Positions 5,691 through 12,116 of a DNA stretch of 12,116 bases are shown one piece after another. Every line of letters starts with the position of its first letter. The stretch's first letter is position 1. A model generated the notes under the pieces. The model did not search any database and was not told where the DNA came from. It saw only the letters and a list, made by a program, of their open reading frames with translations. The DNA comes from Alphaproteobacteria bacterium (GTDB taxonomy: Bacteria > Pseudomonadota > Alphaproteobacteria > BOG-932 > Roseiterribacteraceae): contig CAJCJC010000041.1 in NCBI GenBank assembly GCA_903970575.1, positions 1 through 12,116 of the forward strand, read 5' to 3'. Both the position numbers and the translations under genes were made by a program.

Positions 5691-6818
5691 ATGACTCACA
5701 AAATTGCCCAGTTTCTTGCCGAGCGACGACCGGCGACGCCCTGCCTCGTTTTCGACCTCGACATCGTCGAACAGAACTATCTCGACATGCATCGGGCCCT
5801 GCCCGATGCGCAGATCTATTACGCCGTGAAGGCCAACCCGGCGCCGGAAATCCTTGAGCGGCTGGTCGCGCTGGGCTCGCGTTTCGATACCGCGAGCGTC
5901 GCCGAAATTCGCATGGCGCTGGCCGCGGGCGCGAAGCCCGAGCATCTTTCGTTCGGCAATACGATCAAGAAGCAGGTGGATATCGCCACCGCGTATGCGC
6001 TGGGCGTGCGCCTCTATGCGTTCGACAGCGAGGCCGAGCTCGATAAGCTCGCGGCCGTCGCCCCGGGCTCTCAGGTGTTCTGCCGCATCCTGACATCGGG
6101 CGCCGGCGCCGATTGGCCGCTGTCGCGCAAGTTCGGCTGCGACATCGCCATGGCGGAATCGCTGCTGAAATCCGCGCCCGGCAAGGGCCTGACCCCGGTA
6201 GGCGTCTCGTTCCATGTCGGGTCGCAACAGCGCGATCCCGGTCAATGGGAGGCGGCGCTCGCCGACGCGGCGGGCTTGTTCCGCCGGTTGGAGGCCGAGG
6301 GCGTGCATCTGAGCCTGGTTAATCTGGGCGGCGGATTCCCGACCAAGTATCGCCGAGAGGTGCCGAACGCGGCGGCCTATGGCGTCGCGATCCGTCAGGC
6401 GCTGGCGCGTCATTTCGGCAACCGCCTGCCCAATACGATCATCGAGCCGGGCCGCGGCATGGTTGGCAACGCGGGCGTTATCCAGACCGAAGTGGTTCTG
6501 ATCGCGCGCAAATCCGCCAACGACAACCGCCGCTGGGTCTTCCTCGACATCGGTAAGTTCGGCGGCCTCGCCGAGACCATGGATGAGGCGATCCAGTATC
6601 CGATCCAATCGGACAGGCAGGGACCGACCGAGGCTGTCATCCTGGCCGGCCCGACCTGCGACAGCGCCGACGTGTTGTACGAAAAGTCGGATTATCAACT
6701 GCCTCTGTCGCTTGAAATCGGCGACAAGCTGGAGATCAAGGCGACGGGGGCCTATACGACGACGTATTCCGCCGTGGCGTTCAACGGCTTTCAGCCGCTC
6801 GAGGCGTATTACATCTGA
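5691..6818 (+). CDS. odc: Ornithine/lysine decarboxylase, alanine-racemase-fold PLP enzyme
   Basis: Cytoplasmic PLP enzyme (fold type III, eukaryotic-like ODC family) that converts ornithine to putrescine; some alphaproteobacterial members also take lysine to cadaverine. The 375-aa protein shows the PLP lysine in 'YYAVKANP' (Lys47), 'FHVGSQQ' (His175), the phosphate-binding 'NLGGGFP' (211-217), 'EPGRGMVGNAG' (from Glu252), and the catalytic Cys323 in 'GPTCDSADVLYE'. Length fits bacterial members (about 375-380 aa). The start is ATG 5691 with GGGAGG (5681-5686) just upstream. The frame is open back to a GTG at 5571, but that stretch overlaps the leader ORF and has no family similarity. Regulation is probably through the structured leader. 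CCTCTC (5606-5611) could pair with its ribosome site. Divergent from the liv operon; two hairpins follow the stop. Ornithine versus lysine preference cannot be decided here. Confidence 0.93.
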   Translation: MTHKIAQFLAERRPATPCLVFDLDIVEQNYLDMHRALPDAQIYYAVKANPAPEILERLVALGSRFDTASVAEIRMALAAGAKPEHLSFGNTIKKQVDIATAYALGVRLYAFDSEAELDKLAAVAPGSQVFCRILTSGAGADWPLSRKFGCDIAMAESLLKSAPGKGLTPVGVSFHVGSQQRDPGQWEAALADAAGLFRRLEAEGVHLSLVNLGGGFPTKYRREVPNAAAYGVAIRQALARHFGNRLPNTIIEPGRGMVGNAGVIQTEVVLIARKSANDNRRWVFLDIGKFGGLAETMDEAIQYPIQSDRQGPTEAVILAGPTCDSADVLYEKSDYQLPLSLEIGDKLEIKATGAYTTTYSAVAFNGFQPLEAYYI

Positions 6819-6844
6819 CTGACCGGTTCAGTCCGGCGGAAATC

Positions 6845-6872
6845 GACGCGGGTCGGAACGGGCCCGCGTCTT
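6845..6872 (+). terminator. Probable terminator hairpin after the decarboxylase
   Basis: GACGCGGG (6845-6852) pairs perfectly with CCCGCGTC (6863-6870): 8 GC-rich pairs, a 10-base loop, then TT. A smaller hairpin GACTGA/TCAGTC (6817-6822/6828-6833) overlaps the stop codon of the decarboxylase. The weak U-tract (TTCGCTC) leaves some doubt about intrinsic termination. Confidence 0.45.
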
Positions 6873-6880
6873 CGCTCAAA

Positions 6881-6908
6881 TTACCAAAAAAACCCTCTAT
6901 CGAATAAT
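6881..6908 (+). promoter_or_regulatory. Candidate sigma70-type promoter of the TonB receptor gene
   Basis: TTACCA (6881-6886) and AATAAT (6903-6908), 16 bases apart, lie in the only markedly AT-rich stretch of the gap (about 6878-6933). A start near 6915 would give a 5' UTR of about 100 nt that contains the three hairpins at 6935-6993. Confidence 0.35.
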
Positions 6909-6934
6909 AAAAATACGGGTTAAGTTAATTGAAC

Positions 6935-6993
6935 ACGCAGTCAGCAACTGGCTGCGTAGCGCCTTGAAACAAGGCAATCCGCCATAAGGCGGA
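6935..6993 (+). promoter_or_regulatory. Three consecutive RNA hairpins in the TonB receptor 5' UTR
   Basis: Three perfect or near-perfect stem-loops sit end to end. First, 6935-6944/6948-6957: 10 pairs, one G-U, loop CAA. Second, GCCTTG 6961-6966 / CAAGGC 6970-6975, loop AAA. Third, TCCGCC 6978-6983 / GGCGGA 6988-6993, loop ATAA. The ribosome site GGGAGGG (7000-7006) and start ATG 7015 follow immediately. Such packing is unlikely by chance and suggests a structured UTR that controls stability or translation. No known riboswitch class was recognised. Confidence 0.45.
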
Positions 6994-7014
6994 ATGAACG
7001 GGAGGGTTTGGGGA

Positions 7015-9900
7015 ATGATCAACGGGAAGAGTCTATCCGCGTTATGCGGCACAGCCGCGTTCGCAGGGTTACTATACGCCTATCCAGCCATGGCGCAGGA
7101 GGGCGCCGCGCCATCAGCGTCCGGGGCCAACGGCCTTGAGGAAATCGTGGTCACGGCGCGAAAGCGTGAAGAACGCGTTCAATCGGTGCCGCTCGCCATC
7201 ACGGCCTTCACGCAGAGCGATCTCGAAGCGGACCATGTGGAGCAGCTTCGCGATCTGTCAAAGGAGGTTCCGTCGCTGTCCATCAGCCTGACCTCTTCCG
7301 ACCCGAACTCTCTTTATTCCGGGCAGGTGCGTATTCGCGGCCTCGCCGGATCGGAGATTTATTTCGCCGACGTGCCGCTCAGCAATACCGATTACAGCAG
7401 CACCAACGGACTGACCCACGGCCTGTCGCCAGGATTCTATTATGACCTGGATTCAGCGGAGGTGGACGAGGGCGCGCAGGGCACGCTGTTCGGACGTCCG
7501 TCGATCGGCGGCCAGATCGTCATTCAGCCCAAGCATCCGACGAACGAATACGAGGGCTATATCCAGACGACTTTCGGCAATTATGGGGATAAGGAAAACG
7601 AGTTCGCCGTCAACGTGCCGGTCATCGAGGATAAGCTGTTGGTCCGCATCGCGGGCCAGATGCAGCAACGCGATGGCTATACCAAGGATCTGCAGAACGG
7701 CGTCGAACTGGACAACAGGAATTATTACGCATGGCGCGTCGGCGTCACCCTGCGGCCCAGCGACGATTTCGAGAATTATTTTCTGTATGACGGCTATTGG
7801 CAGGATTCCGACGGCACGTCTGATGTGATCCGCTCCATCAATCCGGGCCTGGTGCTATCGCCCAATATCGCATCGTCGCTCGGGCCCTACGCGGCCTTGT
7901 TCCCATCTTTCGTCACGGCGCTGCCGCTGACCGTGGGTAATGGTCCTTCGCTGACGGGCCTGTTCGGTCCGGCGGCCGCGCAGACGATCGGCCAGGCATT
8001 CGGCGCCGGCAGCTTCTCTCTGTTGCCGACCTTGGGATCGGTATTCGCCCAGCAACAGGCGCTGGGCGCGCGAACGGTCATCGGGCGCGTGTCGAGCGGC
8101 ATCGGCAAGGATTATTTCTATGGCTTCACCGATGTCGCGCGCTGGGACATCAATGATGACCTGACGGTTAAGAACATTGCCGGCGCCCGCGTCACCAAGC
8201 AGCTGGCCGTGGACGAATTCACCAATACCGGGCTGCCAATCCTGGCGATCGGCTGGCCCGGCAACAATCACGGATGGACCGACGATTCGGTTCAATATAC
8301 CGATGAGTTGCAGTTGCAGGGTAAAGCGATCGACGACAAGCTGAGCTGGGTTCTGGGCGGCTTCGTGCTGTTCGATCATCCGCTCGGCTATAACACCGAA
8401 GTCGATTACGCCTTCGGTAACGCAACCTACGATCATTTCCATGAAGAGCAGCGCAGCCAGGCTGTGTTCGTCCACGGCATCTACGATCTGTCGGACTATG
8501 TCGACCACCTGAAGTTCACGGCCGGCTATCGCTTTACGTGGGATTACGATTCGCTGGGCGAACGATCGACGACGCCGGTGGATGGGCCGACCTACACCAA
8601 TGGAGTCGCGAATAACTGCGCCATCAACCTCGCCGATAATCACTGCTTTCGGCAGGTCGATTCCTATTTCAATTCGCCCGGCTGGAATCTCGGGCTGGAC
8701 GAGCAAATCACGCCCGACACGCTGATCTATCTTCGTTCCGGCAACGCCTATCGACCGGGCGGCAGCAACCTGCAAGTGCCGGCGCCGTTCGACATTTTTC
8801 ATCCCGAACACGCGACGGATGTCGAACTCGGCGTGAAGACCGATTGGACGTTCGAAGGCGTCAAGGCCAGAACCAACGCCTCCGTGTTCCATACCTATTA
8901 TAAAGATATCCAGGTGAACCAGGTGGTTCAGATTCCAAGCGCGGTCGCGGGTCTGCCGCCGACGGAGCAGACCATCACGCAAAACGCCGCCAGCGCGAAT
9001 ATCGAAGGCGCCGAAATCGAGCAGGCGTTCAACCTGCCCTTCGGGTTGGATATCGCCGGGCATGGGTCGTACTTCACGGCGAAATACGCGAATTATCCGG
9101 CGGTGTTCGGTGGCGGAACGCCGGGCTTCCAATACGTGCCGCCCTTCCAGTTCGCCATCACGCCGACCTATCATCTACCGGTCGAGGAATCGCTGGGCCA
9201 GATATCGGTCTCCATGACCTGGTCCTGGTATGGGCATGAATCGTCGAGCCCGATCCCGACCGAGCCTCTCAACAACATCCCGCATTACGAGGATTTCGAC
9301 GTTCGCGCGGATTGGAAGAACATACTAGGACAACCGCTCGATCTCGGGTTTTTCATGACCAACGCGACGAACAACCTCCATGTCGTCGGCATCATTCCGT
9401 TGAACACCTCGGCCGGGTTCAGCTCTGTCGCCTACAACCCGCCCCGCATGTTCGGCTTCTCGCTGAAATATCGCTTCACCGCGGCGGACAACACGGAAGC
9501 GGCGGCTTCTCCCTACACGCCGCCTCCCGTGGCCGCGCCGGCGCCGGCGCCAACGGTCGCCCATAGCTATATGGTCTTCTTCGACTTCAACAAGTCGGAT
9601 TTGAGCCCGCAGGCGGCAGCGATCGTCGATCAGGCGGCCAAGAACGCCGCCCCGGCGAAGGCGACCGAACTGGTGGTCACCGGCCATACCGATACGGTCG
9701 GGTCGGACGCCTACAACATGCGCCTGTCCCGCCGCCGGGCGGAATCGGTGGCGGCCGAACTCGAAAAAATGGGGATCAAGTCGAGCGAGATCGAGATCGT
9801 GGCCAAGGGCAAGACCGACCTGCTGGTCCCAACCAAGGACGGCGTCCGCGAGCCGCAGAACCGGCGCGTCACCATCGTGTATGGCGGCGCGATGTCATAG
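7015..9900 (+). CDS. TonB-dependent outer-membrane receptor fused to a C-terminal OmpA-like peptidoglycan-binding domain
   Basis: Outer-membrane active transporter, 961 aa from ATG 7015 (GGGAGGG 8 bases upstream; ATG 6994 has no proper site and abuts a hairpin). Order: signal peptide (1-27, 'YPAMA|Q'), TonB-box-like 'EEIVVTA' (42-48), plug about 55-170 with 'VRIRGLAGS' and 'GTLFGRPSIGGQIVIQP', 22-stranded-type barrel about 175-821 ending in the aromatic terminal strand 'MFGFSLKYRF' (Phe821), Pro/Ala hinge 'TPPPVAAPAPAPT' (835-847), and OmpA_C domain 851-957. That domain has 'VFFDFNKSDLS', 'GHTDTVGSDAYNMRLSRRRAESV' with Asp893 and Arg908 at the positions that bind diaminopimelate in OmpA, and 'REPQNRRV'. 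A receptor normally ends at the last barrel strand, so the hinge and OmpA domain are additional. The topology works, since both lie in the periplasm. The plug motif usually 'LRGPQGTL' reads 'DEGAQGTL' (151-158). Ligand unknown. It stands alone, with no transporter or sensor beside it. Confidence 0.92.
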   Translation: MINGKSLSALCGTAAFAGLLYAYPAMAQEGAAPSASGANGLEEIVVTARKREERVQSVPLAITAFTQSDLEADHVEQLRDLSKEVPSLSISLTSSDPNSLYSGQVRIRGLAGSEIYFADVPLSNTDYSSTNGLTHGLSPGFYYDLDSAEVDEGAQGTLFGRPSIGGQIVIQPKHPTNEYEGYIQTTFGNYGDKENEFAVNVPVIEDKLLVRIAGQMQQRDGYTKDLQNGVELDNRNYYAWRVGVTLRPSDDFENYFLYDGYWQDSDGTSDVIRSINPGLVLSPNIASSLGPYAALFPSFVTALPLTVGNGPSLTGLFGPAAAQTIGQAFGAGSFSLLPTLGSVFAQQQALGARTVIGRVSSGIGKDYFYGFTDVARWDINDDLTVKNIAGARVTKQLAVDEFTNTGLPILAIGWPGNNHGWTDDSVQYTDELQLQGKAIDDKLSWVLGGFVLFDHPLGYNTEVDYAFGNATYDHFHEEQRSQAVFVHGIYDLSDYVDHLKFTAGYRFTWDYDSLGERSTTPVDGPTYTNGVANNCAINLADNHCFRQVDSYFNSPGWNLGLDEQITPDTLIYLRSGNAYRPGGSNLQVPAPFDIFHPEHATDVELGVKTDWTFEGVKARTNASVFHTYYKDIQVNQVVQIPSAVAGLPPTEQTITQNAASANIEGAEIEQAFNLPFGLDIAGHGSYFTAKYANYPAVFGGGTPGFQYVPPFQFAITPTYHLPVEESLGQISVSMTWSWYGHESSSPIPTEPLNNIPHYEDFDVRADWKNILGQPLDLGFFMTNATNNLHVVGIIPLNTSAGFSSVAYNPPRMFGFSLKYRFTAADNTEAAASPYTPPPVAAPAPAPTVAHSYMVFFDFNKSDLSPQAAAIVDQAAKNAAPAKATELVVTGHTDTVGSDAYNMRLSRRRAESVAAELEKMGIKSSEIEIVAKGKTDLLVPTKDGVREPQNRRVTIVYGGAMS

Positions 9901-9931
9901 TTAGAGGCGCGATTTCCGGAACCATCCATCA

Positions 9932-9961
9932 CCCCCTCCTCCCTATCGAGGGAGAAGGGGG
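9932..9961. repeat. Long palindrome between convergent genes; bidirectional terminator or dispersed intergenic repeat
   Basis: A 13-position stem (9932-9944 with 9949-9961, one mismatch) with loop ATCG, made of C/T on one arm and G/A on the other. It lies 31 bases after the TonB receptor stop and 34 bases beyond the S4 gene stop on the other strand. It could end both transcripts, but lacks T-tracts. Its CCCTCC/GGGAG composition resembles short palindromes scattered between genes in several alphaproteobacteria; copy number cannot be judged from one window. Confidence 0.5.
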
Positions 9962-9995
9962 ACTCCGGCCGCGATCCCCTTGGACCGATAATGCT

Positions 9996-10304
9996 CTAAA
10001 ACGGCAAATCCCTGGGCATCGCCGTTTCGGGCGCGGGTGGGGCGAGGTCGCGGTAGAGCGATCGCGCCTCCTCGGCCGGGCCGCGCCGTTCGCCGATGGC
10101 GATCAGTTCGATGATTCGGACGTGGCGGCCAAGCGCGAAGGTGAGGATTTGGCCGGGGCGGACCGTGGCGGAGTGCTTTTCCACCCGGACGCCATCGATG
10201 CGAATGCCGGCCTCGCAAAGCTTGACGGCGAGCGCGCGGGTTTTGACGAAGCGGGCATGCCACAGCCATTTATCGACGCGAATGCGGCCGGACGCTTCCG
10301 TCAT
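9996..10304 (-). CDS. RNA-binding S4 domain protein, Hsp15 (HslR)-like
   Basis: Small cytoplasmic RNA-binding protein of 102 aa. The S4 fold covers about residues 7-65: 'IRVDKWLWHARFVKTRALA', 'LCEAGIRIDGVRVEKHSATVRPGQILTF'. This 'RVDKWLW-ARF-KTR' opening is characteristic of the Hsp15 group, which in E. coli binds 50S subunits carrying stalled nascent chains. The C-terminal tail is Pro-rich and unrecognised. ATG 10304 overlaps the helicase stop as ATGA, so the two are co-translated. Helicase followed by S4 protein is, from general knowledge, a frequent alphaproteobacterial pair, pointing to an RNA or ribosome-related job. Whether it truly acts like Hsp15 is inferred from family only. Confidence 0.9.
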   Translation of the reverse strand: MTEASGRIRVDKWLWHARFVKTRALAVKLCEAGIRIDGVRVEKHSATVRPGQILTFALGRHVRIIELIAIGERRGPAEEARSLYRDLAPPAPETAMPRDLPF

Positions 10305-12116
10305 TCAGCCACCGAGAGCTGTTTCAACACGGCGAAGGGCGAGCGCTCGTCATGCGCGCGGGGCGGCGGACGACGGCGATGGCGGGGCGCCAAGTGCGCG
10401 AACGGCCGCTGACGGCGATAGAGCGTGACCCCGTCCTCCTCCCGCCGGCCCCAGCCCAGCGCCAGCAAAACCTGGTCCGCTTCTTCACGCGCGCAGCCAA
10501 GGACGGGGGCGATGGTGTCGTCTGGCGGCATGGCGCCCTTGACCGTGGCGCGATCGAGCCGCGCCATCAGCCTGTCCAGCATGTCGGCGCGAATGGCGCG
10601 CGGCCCGATGGCGGGATAGCCGATGGCGTTGTAATAGCCCGGATCGATATCGGCCTGGACCGCCATGGACACGCGGCCCGGCCCCGGCAAAGGCAGCGCG
10701 GCGGGCCCATCCTGCGCCGCGCGCCATAACGCAGCCCTGAGCCGGATGGCGCCGGGCTTGGCCAACCCCTTGAGGAAGACGGTGAAAACGCCGATCACGA
10801 TTCCGAGCCGCGCCAGATGCCGGCGTTCCCTGTCGGTCAGCACGTCGATCAGGGACTCCACGCGCGAGCGTTCGATCGGCGCCAGCGCCTCGATTACCTG
10901 GAAGGCGAGACCGCGCGCCGCGCCGGTCAGTTCCGCCTCGGCGATGGGGCGCAGCATCGGGAAGGCGCGGGCGATCTCCCGGTCGAGCCAGGCGGCGACC
11001 CGGTCGCGCAGCCGCTCCGCCTCGCCGCCGATCAGGAGGTCGCTCGGCAAGGGGACGATGCGGGGCTTGAGCAACGCGCCGCCGGCCGCCAGCCGCGCCA
11101 CCGGCGCGCCGTCCCAGGCGATGTCGCCGGTTCCGGTCAACGCGAAGCTCGAATCCTCCGCCTGTTCCAGGAGCAGGACCCGCCGCGCGATCTCGGAGCG
11201 CAGCGCCCGGCGCGCCGCCGTCAGCACCGGCTTGGCGTCGTCGCCCAGCGCCGTGATGTCGGCGGCGAAGCGGAACCCGTCGAGGCGGCCGACCGGATGC
11301 CCCTCCACCACCACGGCGCCGCCCGGCTGCACGCCGGCCAGAAGCGGACCGCCCTTTTCCAAGCTGCGCACCAGGCCTGCCGTGCGGCGGTCGACGAAGC
11401 GCTGCGTCAGCTTTTCATGGAGCGCGTCGGACAGCCTGTCCTCCAGCGCGCGGGTGCGTTCCTGCCAGCCGAGCGGATCGGCGATCCAGCTGGGGCGATT
11501 GGCGATATAGGTCCAGGTGCGGACATGGGCGATGCGGGAGACCAGCGTGTCGATATCGCCATCGGTTTTGTCCAGCCGTTTGACCTGGCCGTCGACCCAG
11601 TCGGTCGGGACTTTTCCGTCCTTGGCGAGGTGCATGAAGATTTGCGACAGCAGGCGCGTGTGCTGATCGCTCATCACCTTGCGGAAATCGGGGATCTGGC
11701 ACACGTCCCACAGCATGCGGACGGCGTTCAGGCCGCGCGCCCGGCCGACGATTTCCGGATCGCGGATCAGCGAGGCCAGCGCATGATGGTCATCCGCCTC
11801 CCGCGCGCGGCGCAGGCAATTATAGGGCGGCGGCGCGTCAAGGCTGCGCAGCAGGCCCTGGGCCGTGCGGAAATCGAGATCGCTGTTGCGCCACATCAAC
11901 AGCTTCAGCGGATCGAACCGATGGGCCTCCACCGCCTCCACCAGCTCGGGGTCGAGTTCGCCCATATTGCCGGTGGTTCCGAACGTGCCGTCCGTCATGT
12001 GGCGGCCGGCGCGGCCCGCGATCTGGCCGATTTCCTGGGCCGTGAGGCGGCGGGGTCGCTCGCCGTCGAATTTCGACAGGCGGGCGAAGGCGACATGGTC
12101 GATATCCATGTTGAGG
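10301..12116 (-). CDS. Suv3-like DExH-box helicase, C-terminal part (runs off the window)
   Basis: C-terminal 604 residues of an RNA helicase related to mitochondrial SUV3/SUPV3L1. The frame is open to the right edge ('LN' precedes the first Met at 12109), so that Met is internal and the N-terminal RecA domain with Walker A and DExH box is outside. Visible: the motif V region 'LNMDIDHVAFARLSKFDG', motif VI 'QIAGRAGRH', then the long SUV3-type C-terminal region ('FDPLKLLMWRNSDLDF', 'CQIPDFRKV') and a basic, Pro/Arg-rich end ('PRHRRRPPPRAHDERS') closing in 'SPFAVLKQLSVAE'. The family unwinds RNA or RNA/DNA duplexes; SUV3 works with an exoribonuclease in mitochondrial RNA decay. The bacterial role is less clear. 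It overlaps the S4 gene by four bases. Confidence 0.9.
   Translation of the reverse strand, partial: LNMDIDHVAFARLSKFDGERPRRLTAQEIGQIAGRAGRHMTDGTFGTTGNMGELDPELVEAVEAHRFDPLKLLMWRNSDLDFRTAQGLLRSLDAPPPYNCLRRAREADDHHALASLIRDPEIVGRARGLNAVRMLWDVCQIPDFRKVMSDQHTRLLSQIFMHLAKDGKVPTDWVDGQVKRLDKTDGDIDTLVSRIAHVRTWTYIANRPSWIADPLGWQERTRALEDRLSDALHEKLTQRFVDRRTAGLVRSLEKGGPLLAGVQPGGAVVVEGHPVGRLDGFRFAADITALGDDAKPVLTAARRALRSEIARRVLLLEQAEDSSFALTGTGDIAWDGAPVARLAAGGALLKPRIVPLPSDLLIGGEAERLRDRVAAWLDREIARAFPMLRPIAEAELTGAARGLAFQVIEALAPIERSRVESLIDVLTDRERRHLARLGIVIGVFTVFLKGLAKPGAIRLRAALWRAAQDGPAALPLPGPGRVSMAVQADIDPGYYNAIGYPAIGPRAIRADMLDRLMARLDRATVKGAMPPDDTIAPVLGCAREEADQVLLALGWGRREEDGVTLYRRQRPFAHLAPRHRRRPPPRAHDERSPFAVLKQLSVAE

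Noticed and set aside
5619..6698. 359-codon minus-strand ORF opposite the decarboxylase
   Set aside because: No domain, Arg-rich; the plus strand encodes all decarboxylase active-site motifs in one frame.
7855..9174. 439-codon minus-strand ORF opposite the TonB receptor
   Set aside because: Arg-rich translation without domains; it mirrors a clearly coding strand in GC-rich DNA.
10665..11510. 281-codon plus-strand ORF opposite the helicase
   Set aside because: Ser/Arg/Ala-rich shadow frame with no motif; the helicase frame continues through it.

Overview
The window is GC-rich chromosomal DNA from an alphaproteobacterium. Three things suggest this: an ornithine decarboxylase of the alanine-racemase fold behind a long structured leader that fits the alphaproteobacterial 'speF' RNA, a large TonB-dependent receptor of the 'EEIVVTARKREE' type common in sphingomonads and relatives, and a Suv3-like helicase coupled to a small S4-domain protein. 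The order or genus cannot be fixed from the sequence alone. No tRNA, rRNA, CRISPR array, transposase or phage gene was seen.

Layout. Bases 1-58 hold the last codons of a plus-strand gene, probably the molybdopterin subunit of a xanthine-dehydrogenase-type enzyme. It converges on a minus-strand secreted GH5-like glycoside hydrolase (69-1217/1229). Next comes a tight minus-strand operon, livH-livM-livG-livF (5155 down to 1372), with the two permeases and two ATPases of a branched-chain amino acid type ABC importer but no binding-protein gene. Divergent from livH is a plus-strand ornithine/lysine decarboxylase (5691-6818) with a leader of about 330 nt. The leader contains a 46-codon ORF (5482-5622) with an excellent ribosome binding site, several hairpins (two with GNRA loops), and two mutually exclusive hairpins at the ORF stop codon that look like an antiterminator and a terminator.

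Downstream on the plus strand, a 5' UTR of three back-to-back hairpins leads into a 961-residue TonB-dependent receptor (7015-9900) whose C-terminus carries a proline-rich hinge and a complete OmpA-like peptidoglycan-binding domain. This is an unusual architecture. It converges, across a long palindrome (9932-9961), on a minus-strand pair: an S4 RNA-binding protein (Hsp15/HslR-like) and a Suv3-like helicase that runs off the right edge.

How the parts may work together. The liv importer and the decarboxylase share one divergent intergenic region and both handle amino acids; a joint role in amino acid uptake and polyamine synthesis is possible but not shown. The two most interesting items are the decarboxylase leader with its own peptide ORF, which looks like a ribosome-arrest attenuator analogous in layout (not sequence) to enterobacterial speFL, and the TonB receptor-OmpA fusion, a nutrient receptor apparently able to bind peptidoglycan itself.
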